Below are positions 22,378-27,361 of a stretch of DNA of 27,361 bases, piece by piece; the first letter of the stretch is position 1; every line of letters starts with the position of its first letter. Source of the stretch: Pseudopedobacter sp036379295 (GTDB lineage: Bacteria > Bacteroidota > Bacteroidia > Sphingobacteriales > Sphingobacteriaceae); NCBI GenBank assembly GCA_036379295.1, contig DASVGY010000068.1, positions 1 to 27,361 of the forward strand. Direction: 5' to 3'. The notes under the pieces were generated by a model that did no database searches, had not been told where the DNA came from, and saw only the letters and a program-made list of their open reading frames with translations. A program made the position numbers and the translations under genes.

Positions 22378-24243
22378 ATGGTCAGCAAAAGAACTATTCT
22401 TGTACTTGCTTTTTCTTTTGGAGTTGTTTTTTCAACTTTTGCCAACTTCATTACAGAGCAATTGCAAACTGTGCGCCCGGCGGTAAAAAAAGAATTAGCT
22501 ATTGCTAAAAAGCAAATCAGCAACAATCTGTTAGATTCGGCGCTACTTACGCTGCAAAACGCAAAAAATATACTTCCAGAGGCAGCAGACCCAGATAGCG
22601 AAATCAATCGCATAGCTTATTTAAAAGTTTTTTTGGATTTTTTGATTCGTAGCGATAAAAATGAACAAGCTATAAAAGTTGCAGAAGAATTGCTACAAGC
22701 CAGTTCAAAAATTGGTAATCAACTTGAAATGGCCGAAAGCTACTATTTCTTGGCCATAGCTAAACGTAAATTAGGTTTACTAAAAAATGCGGTAGAAGAC
22801 ATTACAAAAGGCCTGGCTATTGCCGAGAAAATGGGTTATAAAAGAGAGGAGGGCAGATATCATCTGTTTTTAGCAAGCATTTTTTTTGAGTTAAGAGACG
22901 GCAAAAAGTCTCTGTTTTACTCCCGAAAGGGCTACGAACTGTTGATACAGAGTGGAAACGGAGATCTTGTTAAAAACAAAGTAACCTTGCCGGCTACAGA
23001 AATGCTTAGTGGCCAAAACGATTTGGCTTTAAAACACCTAAAGCAAGCAGAAAAAAACACAAATGCAAAAAAAGAACCTTTTCAGGCTGCCAATATCCAC
23101 CTTTTTAAAAGTCATGTTTATTACGAGAAAAAGCAGTTTAAACTTTCTTTAAGCGAGTTACAAAAAATACCCGCTTATTACCGGTTTACCAATAAAGATT
23201 ATCCGGATTTGCCTTTACATGTAGAAATGGCGATGGCCGGCACATTGTGTGAACTTAAAAATTTTGAGCAAGCCAACTTCTTTTTTGAGCGTAATATTGC
23301 AACGGCACAAAAAAAAATGGACGCTAACGATATAAAAGAGTGTTTTGAATTAGGTGCTAAAATTAACGAAGGCTTGGGTAATGTATCTAAATCTTTAAAG
23401 TATTTAAAACGATACATCCAGTTCAACGATTCTATCAATAAACTATCGGTAGATAAGGCCATCCATGAAACAGAAGTAAAATACCAAACATCCGTAAAAG
23501 AAAAAGCAATATCAGACCAAAAATGGATGTTAGCGGCAAAAGATAACGAACTGTATAAAAAAGACCGATACATTTTCATTGGTATTTCCGCTTTCGTACT
23601 GTTAGTTTTTGCAGGTTTTATCGGATTTTTAACGTACCGAAATCGGCACCAAAACATCAGGTTAAACTTACTTAAAGCGCAAATTCACCCGCACTTTTTG
23701 TTTAACACTTTAAATAACCTGTACGCATTAAGCATGGTTAAATCTGATGATGCGCCAGATGTGGTTATGGGCCTGGCTAATATTTTACGGTACGCACTTT
23801 ACGAATGCAATGCATCGGCGGTAAACCTAAAAAAGGAAATGGATATTATAGCCGAATACATTTTATTAGAAAAAATTAGGTATGGCGATGGGTTACAGGT
23901 AAATATAAATAACCTAAACGATTTGGAATCTTACAAAATAGTTCCACTGTTATTACTACCGCTGGTTGAAAACGCCTATAAACACGGTGCAAGTAAGCTT
24001 AAGCATGATTGTTGGATAAATATTGAAACTAAAATAAAAGGAAACACTTTTGTTTTTAAGATTTCCAATAACAAGCCAAACGGTTTAGTAGATTTGCCAA
24101 AAAGAACCGAACACGGTAATATCGGACTTAAAAACATTCAAAAACGTTTAGAAATTCTATATCCTAGAAAACATCAGCTAAAAATTACCGATGGTGAGGA
24201 CGTTTTTATTGTGATAATGCAAGTTCCGGTTAAAACAACTTAG
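22378..24243 (+). CDS. LytS/YehU-type sensor histidine kinase with TPR-like periplasmic region
   Basis: A 621-residue inner-membrane kinase. N-terminal signal or anchor (residues 1-23), then a long periplasmic helical region with TPR-like repeats (about 75-350; for example NEQAIKVAEELLQASSKIGN, AESYYFLAIAKRKLGLLKNA, KNFEQANFFFERNIATAQ), a coiled segment, a transmembrane helix (398-420) and the kinase. The kinase has the His_kinase (PF06580) box LLKAQIHPHFLFNTLNNLYA with the conserved His439, the N-box PLVENAYKHGA (528-538) and the G-box HGNIGLKNIQKRL (579-591). These kinases normally partner a LytTR response regulator encoded next door; none is present here. Signal unknown. Confidence 0.93.
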   Translation: MVSKRTILVLAFSFGVVFSTFANFITEQLQTVRPAVKKELAIAKKQISNNLLDSALLTLQNAKNILPEAADPDSEINRIAYLKVFLDFLIRSDKNEQAIKVAEELLQASSKIGNQLEMAESYYFLAIAKRKLGLLKNAVEDITKGLAIAEKMGYKREEGRYHLFLASIFFELRDGKKSLFYSRKGYELLIQSGNGDLVKNKVTLPATEMLSGQNDLALKHLKQAEKNTNAKKEPFQAANIHLFKSHVYYEKKQFKLSLSELQKIPAYYRFTNKDYPDLPLHVEMAMAGTLCELKNFEQANFFFERNIATAQKKMDANDIKECFELGAKINEGLGNVSKSLKYLKRYIQFNDSINKLSVDKAIHETEVKYQTSVKEKAISDQKWMLAAKDNELYKKDRYIFIGISAFVLLVFAGFIGFLTYRNRHQNIRLNLLKAQIHPHFLFNTLNNLYALSMVKSDDAPDVVMGLANILRYALYECNASAVNLKKEMDIIAEYILLEKIRYGDGLQVNINNLNDLESYKIVPLLLLPLVENAYKHGASKLKHDCWINIETKIKGNTFVFKISNNKPNGLVDLPKRTEHGNIGLKNIQKRLEILYPRKHQLKITDGEDVFIVIMQVPVKTT

Positions 24244-24294
24244 CCAATTTTAAGAATAAGCTTTAAATCGCTTTAAAAGCTCATCCCGACGTAA

Positions 24295-24328
24295 AAAACA
24301 GGTTGTTTGTCAACCAAAACAGGTTGTT
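24295..24328. promoter_or_regulatory. Pair of 13-bp direct repeats, possible LytTR-type operator
   Basis: AAAACAGGTTGTT occurs at 24295-24307 and 24316-24328, exactly 21 bp apart (two helical turns). LytTR/AgrA-type regulators bind paired direct repeats with such spacing. It lies 52 bases after a LytS-type kinase gene. No clear -7 box follows closely. Confidence 0.4.
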
Positions 24329-24651
24329 AAGCTTTATTGCTTTTTATAAATCAACACTTCTCTGAAATTTAACTCACAAAACGAATTTATTTACAGGTTT
24401 TGATCTACAATTACTGAAGTTTATTAAGTAGTGTTAATTAATCATCAGTTTTGGCTTAAAGGAATTTAACTTCTTTAAAAAAACAGCTTCTCAAAAATTA
24501 GGGAGCTGTTTTTTTACTTGGCTCCAACAAAGAGCGTTTGTAAATTGATTAGTTCCAGTAATCATTCGTCTTTACAAAATTGTTGTTTGTCGACAGTGTT
24601 TTTTCTTTAACATTTTTTATATCACATTTGAAGATAATTAACCCCTGAATA
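24329..24651. other. Gene-free stretch before the cytochrome c gene
   Basis: No gene seen. Contains the terminator hairpin at 24477-24515. Upstream of the cytochrome gene, CACATTTG near 24624 is a near match to the -7 box, so a promoter there is possible but not firm. Confidence 0.4.
24477..24515. terminator. Strong terminator hairpin, bidirectional in form
   Basis: AAAAAAACAGCT (24477-24488) pairs with AGCTGTTTTTTT (24504-24515), with a 15-base loop and T-runs on both strands. It lies 234 bases after the kinase stop and 137 before the cytochrome gene. It probably ends a transcript from the left. Confidence 0.85.
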
Positions 24652-25620
24652 ATGAAAATATTAAAATTTACTGGCATTGTTTTATCCGTTATTGTATTGA
24701 TAGCAATTACTGGCGGCCTATACATCAATTTTGCTTTACCAAACATAGGTGTGGCAGAAAACATAAAAGTTACGCCAACCGCCCGGCGGCTTGAGCGTGG
24801 AAAATACTTGGCAAACCACGTGGCTGCTTGCATGGATTGCCACAGCCAAAGAGATTGGAATTTATATGCGGGGCCAATGGTTGAAGGGACGTTAGGAAGC
24901 GGAGGCGAGTTATTTGACGAAAAAATGGGCTTCCCCGGAAAAATTTACGCACCAAACATCACTCCACATGCTTTAGCCAATTGGACAGATGGCGAAATTA
25001 TTAGAGCAATTACCACTGGCGAGAGTAAAGATGGCAGAGCACTTTTTCCGTTAATGGCGTATTCCAGATTTGGGAAAATGGATAAAGAAGATGTTTTAAG
25101 CATTGTTGCCTACTTAAGATCAATTGACCCAATTGCCAACGAAGTGCCCCAAACATCACTAAATTTCCCTGTAAATCTTATCAATAACACGCTACCTAAA
25201 CAGGCAGATTTCCAGAAAATTCCTGCGGAGAAAGACAGCGTAAATTACGGTGCTTATCTAGTAAACATGGCAGGATGTGTTGATTGCCATAGCAAAACAG
25301 ATAAAGGGCAGGTAATTGCCGGAACCGAGTTTGGCGGAGGTATGGAATTTAAATTTCCGGACGGAACTTTAACGTCTCCTAATATCACCATGCATAAAAA
25401 CGGGATAGGTAACTGGAGTAAAGATGTTTTTGTACAACGGTTTAAAATGTATAGTGACAGCGCTTATAAAGCAGAAAATACTGGTTTAAGTGTTAACAAT
25501 TCGCCAATGCCTTGGAGCATGTACGCCGGTATGAAACCCAAAGATTTAGAGGCAATATATGCCTACTTAAGAAGCGTGAAACCACAAGCCAATCAGGTTA
25601 ATAAACGTATTTACAACTAA
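24652..25620 (+). CDS. Diheme c-type cytochrome, membrane-anchored
   Basis: A 322-residue exported protein with an N-terminal hydrophobic anchor (residues 5-27) and two cytochrome c domains. The heme sites are CMDCH (Cys60, Cys63, His64) and CVDCH (Cys209, Cys212, His213). The first domain continues with YAPNITPHALANWTDGEIIR and the second with LTSPNITMHKNGIGNWSKDV; both end in EDVLSIVAYLRS or KDLEAIYAYLRS helices. Candidate distal methionines lie in PLMAYSRF and SPMPWSMYAG. This is the class of small diheme cytochromes associated with dehydrogenases or terminal oxidases, transferring electrons in the periplasm. No redox partner is encoded next to it here. The following genes are on the same strand with gaps of 25 and 31 bases. 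Confidence 0.92.
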   Translation: MKILKFTGIVLSVIVLIAITGGLYINFALPNIGVAENIKVTPTARRLERGKYLANHVAACMDCHSQRDWNLYAGPMVEGTLGSGGELFDEKMGFPGKIYAPNITPHALANWTDGEIIRAITTGESKDGRALFPLMAYSRFGKMDKEDVLSIVAYLRSIDPIANEVPQTSLNFPVNLINNTLPKQADFQKIPAEKDSVNYGAYLVNMAGCVDCHSKTDKGQVIAGTEFGGGMEFKFPDGTLTSPNITMHKNGIGNWSKDVFVQRFKMYSDSAYKAENTGLSVNNSPMPWSMYAGMKPKDLEAIYAYLRSVKPQANQVNKRIYN

Positions 25621-25645
25621 CCTTCATTACAATTTAACCCCGAAA

Positions 25646-26179
25646 ATGAGTAGAAAAGTAATCCTGTACATTGCAACAAGTTTAGACGGTTACATAGCTA
25701 AAAGAGATGGCGACTTGGGCTTTCTTTCTTTAGTTGAGCAGAACGGGCAAGATTATGGTTATGCCGAATTTATTAAAACGGTAGATACGGTAATTGTTGG
25801 GCGTAAAACTTATGATAAAGTAATAGCTATGGGGTATAATTTTCCGCATGTTGATAAAAACTGTTATATCCTCACAAGAACATCTAAAGAAGGTATTGGT
25901 GCTGTGAAGTTTTATACAGGCGATGTAAAAACGCTGGTTGAAAAACTTAAATCAGAAAACGGAAAAACTATCTTTTGCGATGGCGGCGCCGAAACGGCAA
26001 CCGAACTCATAAAAAACGATTTAATTGATGAGTATATCATCTCGGTTATTCCGATTTTGTTAGGTGATGGAATTAGCCTTTTCAAGGATGGAAGACCAGA
26101 GCAACAACTCGAACTAATTTCGACAAAACAATTTGAAAAAGGACTTGCGCAGCTACATTATCAGCGTTTAAGAAAGTGA
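25646..26179 (+). CDS. Dihydrofolate reductase / RibD C-terminal family protein
   Basis: A 177-residue protein with the dihydrofolate-reductase-like fold of the RibD_C family: VILYIATSLDGYIAKRDGDL at the N-terminus, TVIVGRKTYDKVI (nucleotide-binding turn), GKTIFCDGGAETATELIKND and the signature ISVIPILLGDGISLFKDG near the C-terminus. Members such as YyaP/YwjB use NAD(P)H and are not the essential folate enzyme; the substrate of this subgroup is not known. It lies 25 bases after the cytochrome gene and is likely co-transcribed with it. Confidence 0.9.
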   Translation: MSRKVILYIATSLDGYIAKRDGDLGFLSLVEQNGQDYGYAEFIKTVDTVIVGRKTYDKVIAMGYNFPHVDKNCYILTRTSKEGIGAVKFYTGDVKTLVEKLKSENGKTIFCDGGAETATELIKNDLIDEYIISVIPILLGDGISLFKDGRPEQQLELISTKQFEKGLAQLHYQRLRK

Positions 26180-26210
26180 TTTGCAGCTTAAGGAGCCTAA
26201 ATTATATTAG

Positions 26211-26696
26211 ATGGAAATGCGATATCAATTGAAGATGACAGTAAGACAGGGTAAAGCTGAAGACGCAAAGGAGCTAAAAGCCTTGGTTTTAAACACCATA
26301 AAAAATAGCTGCAATTTAGATTATAATCCTAACCAAATTGAAGCATGGATTTCGGCAGTCGACAATGCAGAGAGATGGCAAAAAATCTTAACGAAACAGT
26401 TTGTTTTAGTATCCTTGGACGAACAGAAAATAACAGGGCTTTGCACTTTATCCGAAAGCAATTATGTTGATCTTTTCTACATCCACCAAGATTATCAAAG
26501 AAAAGGAATTGCCACTAAGCTTTATACTGAACTTGAAAAAGAAGCAAGACACCAAAAGCAAAAACAAATAACTGTGGATGCTAGTAAAACTGCAAAAGCT
26601 TTTTTTGATAAGATGGGTTTTCAGTTGATCAAAAAGCAAACCTTAATGATAAACGATGTTTTTTTAGACAACTGTAAGATGGTAAAAACAATTTAA
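26211..26696 (+). CDS. GNAT family N-acetyltransferase
   Basis: A 161-residue protein with the GNAT fold. It begins VRQGKAEDAKELKALVLNTI, continues with FVLVSLDEQKITGLCTLSES and the strand NYVDLFYIHQDYQRKGIATK. The latter contains the acetyl-CoA pyrophosphate loop (Q-R-K-G-I-A), followed by LYTELEKEARHQ, ITVDASKTAKAFFDKMGFQL and the final strand. The substrate is not predictable. A start at 26235 (MTVRQ) is equally plausible because the first eight residues are not family-like; the longer frame is given. It is 31 bases after the reductase gene. Confidence 0.9.
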   Translation: MEMRYQLKMTVRQGKAEDAKELKALVLNTIKNSCNLDYNPNQIEAWISAVDNAERWQKILTKQFVLVSLDEQKITGLCTLSESNYVDLFYIHQDYQRKGIATKLYTELEKEARHQKQKQITVDASKTAKAFFDKMGFQLIKKQTLMINDVFLDNCKMVKTI

Positions 26697-26925
26697 AAAC
26701 AAATTTACCCCGTCTGGCCCGTGTTCTTTTTAGTTTTAGTTTTTTTGCCGGGCGGGGGAAATTTGTTATCACAAAAAAGTGTTTTTAGAGTGATTTTATC
26801 GTCTTACTTTGCCCCAAGGATTAATCTACAAATGCACCTACTCATTGAAGCACCTGCCTGCTTCTTCTTTTTGCAAAAGAAAACTTACCCAATAACACAC
26901 GCTAAATTTTAACACAAACGCTACC

Positions 26926-27105
26926 ATGCCATCCCTAACAACCCATCCTAACCGTATTGAAAACCAAGTTACTGGGCAAATTATAATTTTTCAAAGCCAA
27001 CTGTCATCAAAAGAGGATGCATTGTTGATGGAAACAATTTATCCTCCATTTTCACAAGAACCGCCCACCCATTTTCATCCTTACCAACGTGAAGTATTTA
27101 ACGTG
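26926..27105 (+). pseudogene. Cupin domain protein, truncated by an inserted segment
   Basis: The first 60 residues are a cupin N-terminal half: MPSLTTHPNRIENQVTGQII, IFQSQLSSKEDALLMETIYP, and the metal-site motif THFHPYQRE with His49, His51 and Glu56. In the usual motif the glutamate is followed by six residues and a glycine, but after VFNV the sequence changes to SFGSFL and a stop at 27124-27126. The break falls at 27102-27117, the left arm of an inverted repeat that reappears at 27346-27361. So an insertion has most likely interrupted the gene; the remainder is expected beyond the window. There is no sign that the short product would fold. Confidence 0.65.
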
Positions 27106-27361
27106 AGTTTTGGGTCTTTTCTTTAGCTTAAAACTATTCTAATTGGCAATTTCAGCCTTCTCGCACAAGCTTTCCTGCCCTCTGCCGGGCAATGGCAGGC
27201 ACTTTTTTCCGAAAAAAGTACCCAAAAACTCTCGCCTGCGCCGGTTGCTACAAAGGCAGTGCTATTATTTCTTCATCATTTCCGCAACCGCCAAGGGCGA
27301 ATAAAAGCTCAATTAACGGCAGTGCTTGGGCTGGATATTGTCGATAGACCCAAAACTCACG
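27102..27361. mobile_element. Inverted-repeat-bounded insertion (about 260 bp or more), MITE-like
   Basis: CGTGAGTTTTGGGTCT at 27102-27117 is the exact reverse complement of 27346-27361, a 16-bp perfect inverted repeat. The right arm ends at the last base of the window, so it may extend further. No transposase fits between the arms. The interior is GC-richer and has GTACTTTTTTCGGAAAAAAG-type palindromic sequence (on the minus strand) resembling dispersed intergenic repeats of Sphingobacteriaceae. The left arm coincides with the break in the cupin gene. Target duplication cannot be tested because the right flank is not visible. Confidence 0.5.

Noticed and set aside
23199..23657. Minus-strand 152-residue frame
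   Set aside because: Antisense to the histidine kinase; cysteine/serine/phenylalanine-rich composition typical of shadow frames in AT-rich genes.
26721..26912. Plus-strand 63-residue frame before the cupin gene
   Set aside because: Hydrophobic, no family resemblance, no promoter or ribosome site; the region reads as non-coding leader. No clear feature was found in 26697-26925.

Overview
The window is AT-rich chromosomal DNA from a member of the Bacteroidota, most likely a Sphingobacteriaceae/Pedobacter-type organism. The evidence is: a type IX secretion C-terminal tail at the left edge, two TonB-dependent receptors with carboxypeptidase-like N-terminal domains, an ECF sigma/FecR pair, a DUF4249 lipoprotein, short Crp/Fnr regulators of the Bacteroidota type, almost no Shine-Dalgarno sequences, and repeated TAnnTTTG -7 promoter boxes. 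The genus is inferred; no rRNA or tRNA gene was seen.

Layout. 1-160: end of a T9SS cargo gene and its terminator. 265-2501 (minus): a Crp/Fnr regulator followed by an SRPBCC - VOC - DoxX-like - small hypothetical cassette. 2589-3573 (minus): a small outer-membrane barrel and an MmpS-like lipoprotein. 3829-9593 (minus): a four-gene operon of TonB-dependent receptor, ECF sigma factor, FecR anti-sigma, and an STN-domain protein with a regular 16-residue repeat array. 9825-10884 (plus): two small envelope proteins. 11048-12706 (minus): a zinc-independent MDR oxidoreductase and a second Crp/Fnr. 13259-17511 (minus): TonB-dependent receptor, DUF4249 lipoprotein, third Crp/Fnr, DUF4440 protein. 17877-20010 (minus): membrane-bound AraC regulator and a lipoprotein. 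20369-21546: HxlR regulator divergent from a small membrane protein and a secreted NTF2-like protein. 21719-24243: a secreted small protein, a decayed gene, and a LytS-type histidine kinase. 24652-26696 (plus): diheme cytochrome c, DHFR/RibD-like reductase, GNAT acetyltransferase. 26926-end: a cupin gene cut off by a segment bounded by inverted repeats.

The strongest non-obvious signal is regulatory. Five promoters carry the palindrome TTAACTTAAGTTAA, or a degenerate form, centred 29.5-30.5 bp upstream of a TAnnTTTG box. They lie before the SRPBCC gene, the MmpS-like lipoprotein, the barrel gene at 9825, the MDR gene and the second receptor operon. The 5-N4-5 symmetry matches Crp/Fnr-family operators and the spacing matches class II activation. 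With three Crp/Fnr paralogues having similar recognition helices in the same 12 kb, this suggests a local Crp/Fnr regulon with at least one autoregulatory loop. A second point of interest is the sigma/anti-sigma operon, where the STN signalling domain is carried not by the receptor but by a separate repeat protein.
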